Shown piece after piece: positions 1 through 8,403 of a stretch of DNA of 64,000 nt; position 1 is the first letter of the stretch, and each line of letters begins with the position of its first letter. This stretch comes from Methanohalophilus profundi. GTDB lineage: Archaea; Halobacteriota; Methanosarcinia; Methanosarcinales; Methanosarcinaceae. The notes under the pieces are model-generated. The model saw nothing but the letters and a program-made list of their open reading frames with translations, was not told the DNA's origin and ran no database searches. The DNA is taken from the NCBI RefSeq assembly GCF_004137855.1, contig NZ_QBKB01000002.1:1458663-1522662 (forward strand), written 5' to 3'. The position numbers and the translations under genes were made by a program.

Positions 1-2
1 AC

Positions 3-434
3 ATCCAGCCCTACAAGCTCACAACCCATCGCCACCAGGCGGAGATCTGGCAGGAATTGAATGGCCTTGGTGGCCTTGATAGTGTTAATTTCACTCCTCA
101 TGTAATCCCTGCTATCCGCGGGATACTGACTACAGCTCATCTCTTTCTTAATGAAGAATGCTCAGAAGAAGATATCCGGCAACTATACGATTCTTTTTAC
201 TCTGACTGTCCCTTTGTAAGACTGGTCGATGATATACCTGCGCTGGGTAATGTACGTGGCTCCAATTTCTGTGATATTGGTTTTGAGATTGACGCAAACA
301 GTAACAGGCTTGTAGTTATCTCGGCAATTGACAATCTCGTAAAAGGAGCTTCAGGACAGGCTATACAGAACATGAATCTCATGTGTGGTTTCAGGGAAAC
401 CGATGGTCTATGGAACGCAGGGCTTGCGCCCTGA
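3..434 (+). CDS. argC: N-acetyl-gamma-glutamyl-phosphate reductase, C-terminal part (partial)
   Basis: The frame is open from the first bases of the window, so the gene begins upstream and only about 143 C-terminal residues are seen. They include the YKLTTHRHQAEI stretch and FTPHVIPAIRGIL, both typical of the ArgC C-terminal dimerisation and substrate region, followed by the conserved NLVKGASGQAIQNMNLM segment. The enzyme makes N-acetylglutamate semialdehyde with NADPH in arginine synthesis. It is followed by a CBS protein and argJ on the same strand, which fits an arginine operon. The end is TGA. Identity is clear from the motifs; nothing can be said about the N-terminal NADP-binding domain. 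Confidence 0.93.
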   Translation: MQPYKLTTHRHQAEIWQELNGLGGLDSVNFTPHVIPAIRGILTTAHLFLNEECSEEDIRQLYDSFYSDCPFVRLVDDIPALGNVRGSNFCDIGFEIDANSNRLVVISAIDNLVKGASGQAIQNMNLMCGFRETDGLWNAGLAP

Positions 435-453
435 TTTATTTGGAGGTGGATTT

Positions 454-918
454 ATGCTTGTAAAAGAAATTATGAACAGTGATGTGATTTATTGCAGTCC
501 CGAAGACAAAGTAAGTGATGCTGCCAGGTCGTTGAAGGATAATGACATAAGTGGTATGCCTGTAGTGGAAAACGGCAAGATTGTAGGTATACTTTCAGAG
601 GTTGATTTGCTTGCTTTGCTTGAATCTCCCAAACATGGTGATTTCTGGCTCCCCAGTCCCTTTGAGGTAATAGAAATTCCTATCCGGGAATTTATCAGCT
701 GGGAAGATACCAAAAAAATGCTTTCTGATGTAGGTTCAATGCCGGTTAGCAAAATAATGCGCTCCGGTGTATTCACTGTCTCTCCTGAAGATTCAATTGA
801 GGATGCTTCCCACCTGATGTCCAGACACAAGATAAACCGCCTGCCAGTTGTTGAAAATGATAAGCTTACAGGCATCATTACCAGGGGAGATATCATCAGG
901 GGTTTAGGTAGTCAGTGA
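454..918 (+). CDS. CBS-domain pair protein in the arginine operon
   Basis: A 154-residue protein made almost only of two CBS motifs. The first begins at the start (LVKEIMNSDVIYCSPEDKV, then DNDISGMPVVENGKIVGILSEVD) and the second lies around residues 90-150 (VSKIMRSGVFTVSPEDSIE, then HKINRLPVVENDKLTGIITRGDI). CBS pairs usually bind adenine nucleotides or SAM and regulate a partner. The ATG at 454 was chosen because a good Shine-Dalgarno (ggaggtgg, 442-449) sits just upstream; the in-frame upstream ATG at 385 lies inside argC. The stop overlaps a possible GTG start of argJ. A regulatory role in arginine synthesis is inference from position only. Confidence 0.85.
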   Translation: MLVKEIMNSDVIYCSPEDKVSDAARSLKDNDISGMPVVENGKIVGILSEVDLLALLESPKHGDFWLPSPFEVIEIPIREFISWEDTKKMLSDVGSMPVSKIMRSGVFTVSPEDSIEDASHLMSRHKINRLPVVENDKLTGIITRGDIIRGLGSQ

Positions 919-929
919 GGTTTACGTTC

Positions 930-2108
930 ATGAGATCAATTGACGGTGGTATATGTGCAGTACGTGGTGTCCATGCTGCCGGTTTGAAGGATGATTACAT
1001 GGGCCTTGCTCTGATTGAAGGTGCAGGTCCTTGCGCAGGTGTTTTTACACGCAATAAGGTTGTAGCGGCGCCGGTGGTGTTTACCAGGGACAATCTTGAG
1101 AATCATAAATATGTTGCAGGCACAATTATAAACAGCGGAAATGCCAATGCCTTCACCGGTGAACAGGGAATGGCTGATGCCCGTGAGATGGCAAGGCTTG
1201 CTGCCGATAAACTGGGAGTTCAGGAGTCCCACATCGCAGTTGCATCTACCGGTGTGATTGGCCGTTTTCTTGATGTAGGTTGGATAAAAGACCATCTGGA
1301 TGAAGTTTACGGGACACTTTCTGCAGATCCCCAGGGCTGTCGCAATGCTACAAAAGCCATCATGACCACTGACCTGATCGAAAAGGAAGTGGCTGTAGAA
1401 CTGGAATGTGGTGTACGTATCGGAGGCATTACCAAGGGTTCCGGTATGATCGAGCCCAACATGGGAACAATGCTTGCTTTTATCTATACTGATGCTATTC
1501 TTTCTGCCGATACACTGAAAGCATGTCTTGTAAAAGCCAACGATTCCAGTTTCAATATGATGGTAGTCGATGGTGATACCAGTACCAATGACATGGCTCT
1601 GTTAACCGCAACAGGTGCTTCTTCAATAGCTCCTGATGTAGCAAATTTCCAGAGAGGACTTGATTATGTCCTTGTGGAACTTGCAAAGAAAATCGCCCGC
1701 GATGGGGAAGGTGCTACCAAACTTATTGAAGTACAGGTAAATGGTGCTTCTGACCTGGCCGATGCACGCAAGGCTGCCAAAACCATTGTACGATCACCTC
1801 TTGTGAAATCCGCGATATACGGGCATGATCCCAACTGGGGTAGGGTTGTTGCCGCAGCTGGATACTCAGGTGCCTCTCTTGATCAGGATACAATTTCCCT
1901 GAAATTTTCGGATGGGGAAAATGCAGTTACTCTGGTGGATCACGGTCAGGTGGCGGATACCTCTGCCAACAAACAACTAAAATCCATAATGGAAAGCGAT
2001 ACTGTCATAATTTCAGTGGACCTTTCACTTGGTGAAGCTTTTGCGGTTGCCTGGGGTTGTGATCTTACCTATGATTATGTGCGTATTAATGCGGAATATA
2101 CTACATGA
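930..2108 (+). CDS. argJ: Bifunctional ornithine acetyltransferase / N-acetylglutamate synthase
   Basis: A 392-residue ArgJ. It transfers the acetyl group from N-acetylornithine to glutamate and may also use acetyl-CoA. The self-cleavage region KGSGMIEPNMGTMLAF is present with Thr at about residue 180 as the expected nucleophile; the residue before it is Gly rather than the more usual Ala. C-terminal landmarks include GHDPNWGRVVAAAGYSG. ATG 930 is preferred because the gagg at 917-920 is correctly spaced; a GTG at 915 overlapping the CBS stop would add five residues. Third gene of the arg cluster. Length and motifs are normal. Confidence 0.93.
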   Translation: MRSIDGGICAVRGVHAAGLKDDYMGLALIEGAGPCAGVFTRNKVVAAPVVFTRDNLENHKYVAGTIINSGNANAFTGEQGMADAREMARLAADKLGVQESHIAVASTGVIGRFLDVGWIKDHLDEVYGTLSADPQGCRNATKAIMTTDLIEKEVAVELECGVRIGGITKGSGMIEPNMGTMLAFIYTDAILSADTLKACLVKANDSSFNMMVVDGDTSTNDMALLTATGASSIAPDVANFQRGLDYVLVELAKKIARDGEGATKLIEVQVNGASDLADARKAAKTIVRSPLVKSAIYGHDPNWGRVVAAAGYSGASLDQDTISLKFSDGENAVTLVDHGQVADTSANKQLKSIMESDTVIISVDLSLGEAFAVAWGCDLTYDYVRINAEYTT

Positions 2109-2129
2109 TATTGTTTCAGGGGAATTTTA

Positions 2130-3605
2130 ATGGATATATCTGAGTGGGATAAGAGATACATTGAAGGTTATGAGTCGGTTGCACGAAATATTTCCTGTGT
2201 AAACGGAATATTTGTTGCCTATAACAGTAATGTGGACGCCATCAAGCATATTGGCCCCGGTGATGTGGAAAACCTGCTGAGAAAAGTGGATGTGGATACT
2301 GTCCAGCAGAGAATATTTTCCTATCCCCGACATATAGATTCTCCTGTAGATTTCCTTGCACGACTCCTGATTGCTATGAAGGACGGTAAAGCTGCGGAAA
2401 TTCCCACCTATTCAACTGATATCCATGAATGGTTGACCGATAATCTTGTTTTTGATGAAGCCAGGATGGGGGGGCAAGCCGGGATAATATCCAATCTGCT
2501 TGCCAACATGGACCTGAATAAAGTAATTGCTTATATCCCCTGGCTTTCCCCTGAACAGGCGGATTATTTTGTATCTTCACCTAATCTTTTACATCCTTTT
2601 GTCAGGGAAGGCAGGATGGAATTGCTTTCTCCTGCAGAGGCCTCTAATCCCGATTATAAAGCCAAGGTCAACTGGATTATTGAATTCAATAAAGGACTTT
2701 CTGTTAAATATGCCGAGGACAGGATAATAGTTCCTCGCAATAACCGCCTGATCATTTCATCACGTCCGCCCTGGATCCGTATAGATATGTCTGATGATGT
2801 CTATGAGCATCTTCCCGAGATGGGTAAAACCGTTGATGGGGCAATTCTCTCTGGTTACCAGATGATAAAAGAAGAATATGAGGATGGCAAGACTTACAGG
2901 GATTATGTAGAACGTGCGGTGGGGGCAATAGGCCAGTTAAAAAAAGCCAATCCTGATATTTGCATACATGTGGAATTCACTTCCATACAGAATAAATTCA
3001 TTCGCTCAGCAATTCTGAATGATATTGTGCGCAATCATGTCCAATCACTGGGTCTTGATACTGTGGAAGTTGCCAATGCATTGAATGTTTTAGGTTATGA
3101 AGAACTTGCATATTCGGTAATCAAAAAGGAAGAAGATGCTATAGTAGCCCTTTATGAAGGAGCTGTCCGGCTGCTTCATGAGCTCAAGTTGCAGAGGATT
3201 CATGTACACTCTTTGGGCTTTTATATATGTGTTGTTTCCAAAGATTGTCCTATTGATGTTGAACAACATCTTGATTCCCTGCTTTTTGCATCCACTACAG
3301 CCGCTTCCAGGGCCCTTCAGGGAGGGATAAAAGATTTTGAGGACATAAAAGCAGGTCTTGATGTACCTATATCCACACAGGGAATGGACCAAATTGACAA
3401 ACTGGGTGCCTATCTTGTCAGGCAGGGAAAATGTAATCTGGAATATTTTGAAAAAGGTTGTATCTGCACCCGCAATCATGATGTATTGATCATTCCGGCC
3501 AGGGTGGTGGATCATCCCGTTGATACGGTAGGTATAGGAGATACTATTTCAGCAAGTGCCTTTGCAGCTGTGCTGGCAGGTATGTGCAGTCTGCGGGAGG
3601 ATTGA
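2130..3605 (+). CDS. pfkC: ADP-dependent phosphofructokinase/glucokinase family protein
   Basis: A 491-residue protein of the archaeal ADP-dependent sugar kinase family (ribokinase-like fold), which phosphorylates fructose 6-phosphate and/or glucose with ADP. The N-terminal sugar-site motif VAYNSNVDAIKHI (about residues 28-40), the MGGQAGI loop, and the C-terminal VGIGDTISASAFA with the GxGD catalytic Asp are visible. A ggggaa stretch precedes the ATG. The next gene starts directly after its stop and is a diverged paralogue. Substrate (PFK or bifunctional) cannot be decided from sequence alone; methanogens of this order are known to use an ADP-PFK in modified Embden-Meyerhof glycolysis. Confidence 0.85.
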   Translation: MDISEWDKRYIEGYESVARNISCVNGIFVAYNSNVDAIKHIGPGDVENLLRKVDVDTVQQRIFSYPRHIDSPVDFLARLLIAMKDGKAAEIPTYSTDIHEWLTDNLVFDEARMGGQAGIISNLLANMDLNKVIAYIPWLSPEQADYFVSSPNLLHPFVREGRMELLSPAEASNPDYKAKVNWIIEFNKGLSVKYAEDRIIVPRNNRLIISSRPPWIRIDMSDDVYEHLPEMGKTVDGAILSGYQMIKEEYEDGKTYRDYVERAVGAIGQLKKANPDICIHVEFTSIQNKFIRSAILNDIVRNHVQSLGLDTVEVANALNVLGYEELAYSVIKKEEDAIVALYEGAVRLLHELKLQRIHVHSLGFYICVVSKDCPIDVEQHLDSLLFASTTAASRALQGGIKDFEDIKAGLDVPISTQGMDQIDKLGAYLVRQGKCNLEYFEKGCICTRNHDVLIIPARVVDHPVDTVGIGDTISASAFAAVLAGMCSLRED

Positions 3606-4927
3606 ATGAATATCCTTTGCGGTTACAACGCTAATATCGATGCAGTTTACAGGATAACCGGCAGGGAGGTGGAATCCATCCTTGATGAGGTGGATAAAAA
3701 TGAACTGCTGATGAAGATCGAAAACCAACCGCATATCATCAATTCCCTCGAAGATTTCCTTGCCGGACTTATCCATTGTATGGAATATGGCAGGGGTGCA
3801 GAATGGTTCATTTATTCCCGGGATGTTCTTGATTTTCTCAAAAACGTTTTTTTGAAGAGGCAGAGATAAGGATAGGGGGGAATATGGGTATAATGGCCAA
3901 TGTCCTCTCCGGGCTCAATGTAGATATGATTCTTCCCAATGTTGTTTATCTTTCCGGGACACAGGAGGCTCTTTTTTCAAAAAAGGGAATGGTGCTGCCT
4001 CCAAAATTCGAAAGCCAGAGTGGCGATGAGGAACCGGTACATTTTGTTTTTGATTTCCGTCAGGGAGACAGTTTCGACTTATACGGCCGCAGGATAACTG
4101 TATCCCGGGAAAACAGGTTCATTGCGACATTTGATGAATTCAACCCTCAAATGACGATTTCTTCCTTCTTCAAGCAATATGCAACCGCACATATTGGGGA
4201 AATGGATGGTGCAGTTGTATCCGGTTTTCATATGCTCCAACCCTCCTATCCGGATGGCTCTTCTTTCGAGGAAAAGTTATCTCCTGTCCTTGCACAGATC
4301 GATGAATGGAATTTGATGTCTGATATGTTCATCCATGCTGAGTTGGGTCATTTTGCGACATCGGATATAGCCAAACATGTCTTCGTTGAACTTGCAGGAA
4401 GGGTTGATTCTATGGGTTTGAATGAAGACGAACTTGCAACCCTAGCGCAGAAGATGGGTTTTAGGATTGAAGGCATACATGAAATGGATATTTCTGCAAT
4501 GTTTCAAGCGGCCCACAATTGCATTAAAAGTTGTTTGGCCAGGGCCCTTGTAGTCCATACCAGGGATTTTGTCTTTTGCCTCTCTGCTTCAGATAACCTG
4601 GATGGAAAGAAAATAGATGCTATTGATTTTGGTTTGAAGTGTGCGGCATACTTTGCTTCTTCAGGCTCATTGCCTGACAGGTCCAATCTGGAGGAAAAGT
4701 GCAGCCAATTCAAGCGCAGTGAATATGGTAGCCTGCAGGTCAAGAGAATAAAGTCTATTACTGGAGCCAAGCATTACGGTTTTGGAATCTATGGTATCTT
4801 CAATGAGTATTATTTTTGTGCAATTCCCACACTTGTGGTCAATGAGCCGGCAGTGACAGTTGGATTGGGAGATACATTTACTGCATCTTCTTTTCTACGC
4901 TTGCTTGAATTACGCAACAACACCTAA
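3606..4927 (+). CDS. Second ADP-dependent sugar kinase paralogue (frameshifted)
   Basis: Two consecutive reading frames (3606-3869 and from 3854 on) are the two parts of one roughly 440-residue protein. The N-terminal part has CGYNANIDAVYRI. The continuation reads EEAEIRIGGNMGIMANVLS, matching the MGGQAGI region of the gene before it, and the end has VTVGLGDTFTASSF with the GxGD motif. The break is at the T7 run 3847-3853: one more T restores the frame and the total length. The start abuts the stop of the upstream paralogue. It may be a real kinase with a sequencing indel or a duplicate in early decay. The GGNMG loop differs from the paralogue, so activity is uncertain. Confidence 0.75.
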
Positions 4928-5065
4928 AATTTTAGACTATTCCTTCTGTGTTAGATTCTCATATTAGTTTTATTGGATTCGAGATAAGTTTAATATAGTC
5001 TCAAGTACACTTGCCATAAGTTAAAATAATTAGGGTTCTTATTTGTAACTCAGGAGTATTTTCTT

Positions 5066-5784
5066 ATGATCGGTATCTCTTCGTTTGCTTATCACGACTT
5101 ATCTCTTGGTGAAGCTTTACAAAATATTGAACACGTTGTCAATTGTGCAGAAATCTTTTCCGAAGGAAAACATGACCTCTTCAGGCAGGATGAAATCGCT
5201 TTTTCCTATGACCTGGAATATACGGTTCATGCTCCCAGTACAGACCTCAATCTTGCAAGTATTCGTGAGCCTATAAGGAATGCAGCTCTTCAACTTGTGG
5301 AAGACATGGCAGATATTTGTAATGAAATTGATGCTGAAGTCATGGTTGTCCATCCTGGTTATTTCCCCTTTGCTTATGATAGGGATTTTGCATTTAATGC
5401 ATTCCAAAAATCGTTGCCTGTACTGGAAAGGATTGGTGAGGATGCCGGTGTACGGATATGTGTGGAAAATATGCCCAAATGGGAATGTTTCCTTTTCAGG
5501 GAACCGGATTTGAGATAGGGGCAAATGATTTTGTACTGGATATTGGTCATGCCAACACAATGGGCAATCTGGAGGCTTTTCTTGAACGTGAGATTTCCCA
5601 TTTTCATATTCATGATAACCACGGGAATAACGATGAACATTTGCCTCCTGGTGAGGGAAACATTGATTTTTCGGCCATACAGGGATTACTCCGCCAAAAC
5701 AACTCTATTAAGATAATTGAGAACAAATCAGCTGAAGATGCCCTTCAGAGTATTTTTGCTCTGAAAAATATGGGTGTCAAATAA
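5066..5784 (+). CDS. Sugar phosphate isomerase/epimerase-like TIM-barrel protein (frameshifted)
   Basis: A roughly 239-residue xylose-isomerase-like / endonuclease IV-type TIM barrel. Metal-site landmarks are visible in order: YTVHAPSTDLNLAS, AEVMVVHPGYFP, ICVENMPK, FVLDIGHANTMGN and ISHFHIHDNHG. The frame breaks at the TTT at 5509-5511, where the first frame ends in TAG; one extra T gives REPDFEIGANDFVLDIG and full length. The ATG at 5066 follows caggagtatt. Specific substrate unknown; this family includes isomerases, epimerases and nucleases. It is followed by an ArsR-type regulator that has its own promoter. Confidence 0.8.
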
Positions 5785-5799
5785 ACAAATCCAGTTAAA

Positions 5800-5809
5800 T
5801 TTATATATT
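5800..5809 (+). promoter_or_regulatory. TATA box of the ArsR-type regulator
   Basis: tttatatatt lies about 26 nt before the ATG at 5831, and no Shine-Dalgarno precedes that ATG. The spacing places transcription start at or next to the start codon, so a leaderless mRNA is likely. Confidence 0.5.
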
Positions 5810-5830
5810 TACAATTCACTTGACTTATGT

Positions 5831-6346
5831 ATGAGTTCGATGGGATGCAGGATTTTTCATGCACTTGGTAGTGAAACCCGGATTAAAATACTGGAACTCT
5901 TAAGCAGCAACGAAATGCATATATCTGAAATTGCCCGGGAGCTGGATATTTCAGTACCGGTAATTTCCAAGCATGTAAAGGTACTTGAAGAATCCGAACT
6001 CCTTGAAAGACATATTTTCGGTAAATCCCATGTATTAAAACCCAACAGGAAAAATATTCATCTGGCCGTTGATTCGTTTGCTCCCACCAGGCATGTGGAA
6101 GTCGAGAAAGGTGCCTCCCTTATGGAAGCCCTGCGCAATGTGGCAGATATTGATGTCAGGAAAAAGGGAGATAGGGAGATGATTGTTTCTACTGATGGGG
6201 AGGAAGGTCTTTTTGTTTATGAGATTGATGGCCAGTTCGGGGATAAAAACGTGAATGACTGCGTGCTGGAAGATAATACAATCGTGGACTGGAAAAAGCT
6301 GGAACCGGTCACAAGGATTCGGCTGGACATTCATGTCAGGGAATGA
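5831..6346 (+). CDS. ArsR-family winged-helix transcription regulator
   Basis: A 171-residue protein with an ArsR-type helix-turn-helix near the N-terminus: IFHALGSETRIKILELLSSNEMHISEIARELDISVPVISKHVKVLEESELLERH. The rest (residues about 85-171) is a small domain without a motif I recognise; it has a conserved-looking KKGDREMIVSTDGEEGLFVYEIDG stretch. The start at 5831 is favoured by the TATA spacing; in-frame upstream codons would extend it into the promoter. No Cys cluster for metal sensing is evident. Target genes unknown; the neighbours are a TIM-barrel protein and a putative DNA repair operon. Confidence 0.8.
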   Translation: MSSMGCRIFHALGSETRIKILELLSSNEMHISEIARELDISVPVISKHVKVLEESELLERHIFGKSHVLKPNRKNIHLAVDSFAPTRHVEVEKGASLMEALRNVADIDVRKKGDREMIVSTDGEEGLFVYEIDGQFGDKNVNDCVLEDNTIVDWKKLEPVTRIRLDIHVRE

Positions 6347-6384
6347 AGGTGCCCAATGAATACTTTCAATCCACTTTCTTGTCT

Positions 6385-6392
6385 CTTATATA
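6385..6392 (+). promoter_or_regulatory. TATA box of the radical SAM/MutS-like operon
   Basis: cttatata is centred about 27 nt before the ATG at 6416, which lacks a Shine-Dalgarno; this suggests leaderless transcription of the three-gene unit 6416-10506. Confidence 0.5.
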
Positions 6393-6415
6393 GGCGATGA
6401 ACTTAGTTACATGTA

Positions 6416-7552
6416 ATGAGTATTCCTTCAGACGGCTATCATTTCACTTTGCATGAGAGAATGCGATACCTTTCCTCGGGTACAAAGTATGACAGCTGTA
6501 ACCAGAGTGCAGTATGCCACGCTTTCGGGCCTGACGGGCGCTGTATACAATTATACAAGACATTGCTGACCAACTACTGTGCCGGAGAATGTACCTATTG
6601 CCCGAATCGCTGCCATAGGGATGTGCGCAGGGTTTCCCTGTCCCCGGAAGAAATTGTGAAGATTACCTGGGATTTTTACAGGAAAAATGCGATTGAAGGC
6701 CTGTTCCTTTCCTCCGGTGTTATCGGGGATCCTGAAACAACAACCGAAAAACAACTTCATGTGGCCCGTCTATTGAGAAGTCAGGGGTTTAATGGCTATA
6801 TCCACCTTCGACTCATGCCCGGTACACCTTTGCATTTGCTGCAGGAGGTAGCCGGGGTTGTCAACAAATTCGGGGTAAATGCAGAAACAGCGGGTTCTGT
6901 GAACTATTCGGAAATATGTCCCAATTTCGATTACAAGAATGATGTCCTTCAGCGTTTGAACTGGACCTGTAAATTGATAAGAAAACAGAGGAAATTGCAC
7001 AGATATGATAGTAAGATCATAGGTGCCAACGATACCCAGTTTGTGGTGGGTGCCCTTGACGAACCCGACAGGGATATTGTGAATACCGTGCATGATTTCA
7101 TGGAAAAATTCCAGTTGCGCAGGCCTTATTTTATGAGTTTTGACCCGGTTCCTGATACGCCGCTTGAGAATGGTTCAACATCTCCGAAATGGAGGGAACA
7201 GAGGCTCTATCAGGTATCCTATCTTTTGAAGGATTATGGCCTGGATTCCGGGCATATTGATCAAATCTATAATGATGATGGTTTCCTTTTGAATGAGGAT
7301 CCAAAACTAGAACTTGCCCGGCTTAACCCGGAAATGTTTCCTGTAGAAATAAACAGTGCCGATTACTCTACTTTGCTCAGGGTGCCGGGTATAGGGCCTA
7401 TAAGTGCTTCCCGTATCCTGATATCCAGGCCAATTTATGGGGAGGATGAACTTGCACGTGTGGGTGTTGTTATAGGTCGTGCACGCTCCTTTATCAAAAT
7501 TGGTGGTTCCGGGCAAACTAACCTTATACAGTTTGCAGGAGAATGCACATGA
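6416..7552 (+). CDS. Putative DNA modification/repair radical SAM protein with HhH motif
   Basis: A 378-residue protein that matches the family described as putative DNA modification/repair radical SAM proteins (TIGR03916). The [4Fe-4S] motif CAGECTYC (Cx3Cx2C, about residue 53) lies in a Cys-rich N-terminus with further Cys residues before it. The C-terminus (about 300-340) has a helix-hairpin-helix, YSTLLRVPGIGPISASRIL, typical of DNA-binding proteins. The next gene overlaps its stop by ATGA and is the known partner family. No reaction has been shown for this family as far as I know; a role on damaged or modified DNA is inferred. Confidence 0.85.
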   Translation: MSIPSDGYHFTLHERMRYLSSGTKYDSCNQSAVCHAFGPDGRCIQLYKTLLTNYCAGECTYCPNRCHRDVRRVSLSPEEIVKITWDFYRKNAIEGLFLSSGVIGDPETTTEKQLHVARLLRSQGFNGYIHLRLMPGTPLHLLQEVAGVVNKFGVNAETAGSVNYSEICPNFDYKNDVLQRLNWTCKLIRKQRKLHRYDSKIIGANDTQFVVGALDEPDRDIVNTVHDFMEKFQLRRPYFMSFDPVPDTPLENGSTSPKWREQRLYQVSYLLKDYGLDSGHIDQIYNDDGFLLNEDPKLELARLNPEMFPVEINSADYSTLLRVPGIGPISASRILISRPIYGEDELARVGVVIGRARSFIKIGGSGQTNLIQFAGECT

Positions 7553-8402
7553 TTATTCTTTTTGAGGCCACTGTGACAGGTGTCTTACTGGCCTGTCTGG
7601 AATTGAGGAAAAGGCCTGAGGCAGATCTGGTTTTTGCCTGTGATCCCGGAGAAGGGGAAACGAAATTGAAAATGTCCAACCCGGCAGCTGAAGTAATTCG
7701 GGTTGGATTCAATAGTAAGGTTGATAAGCAGCAGTTGGTCGAAAGAGTTTTTCCCGATGGGTGGCACAGAATAACCAATTTTGATTCCCCTCCATTAAAT
7801 TATATAGAATTGGTGCTCAGGCACAGGAAATGCAATCCTGCAGAGTTTGTGAGGCTATTGCATGGGTGTGAAGGGGTGGTAGATGGTCTTTATTGTGGTA
7901 AAGAAAGACTTTGCAAGCGATATTACCGGTACATGCGTGAGGTCAAGAACAATTATCACAGACTTGCATGTTTGTGCGGCCAGTTTGCGGAGAAACAGTC
8001 CTTTATGCAAATGTAACTCCCAAAAACCGTGTGTCTGATATGCTTTGCAGGTGGCTTGCAGTACGCAATCCAGATAGGGCGGTAATTGTTGTTGATGGAA
8101 TGTTTGCTTATGTATGCAATGGTGAAATCCTGAAGATGCAGCACTTCCTGAAAACATCTGTGGATTTAATACAACATTTGATTCCTTCTGAAGATTCTGC
8201 TAATCTGGAAGAATTGTGGGATACTTACTACAAAAGCCAGATGATAGACAACAGACGCAACCATTCACTTTCAATAAAATTACAGCCCCGCGGGGATTCC
8301 GGCTATAGTACAATGTCTAAAAAAGACCGGTATTTTGTAGAGCGGGGTATTCCCACATCTACACTACTTGATTTTGTGAATGAGAAACAAGGTGGTCAAT
8401 AA
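7549..8402 (+). CDS. DUF4130-like partner protein (TIGR03915 type), frameshifted
   Basis: A roughly 284-residue protein that in this family accompanies the preceding radical SAM protein. The central part reads REVKNNYHRLACLCGQF, then YANVTPKNRVSDMLCRWLAVRNPDRAVIVVDG, the pattern expected of the DUF4130 region. The frame is broken at the TTT at 8002-8004; one more T joins the two halves (EKQSFYANVTPKN). The ATG at 7549 overlaps the radical SAM stop; an ATG at 7543 is also possible. Biochemical function unknown. Its stop is one base before the MutS-like start. Confidence 0.78.
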
Positions 8403-8403
8403 T

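Noticed and set aside
3606..3869. Separate 87-residue gene after pfkC
   Set aside because: It is the N-terminal part of the second kinase; adding one T to the T7 run joins it to the following frame.
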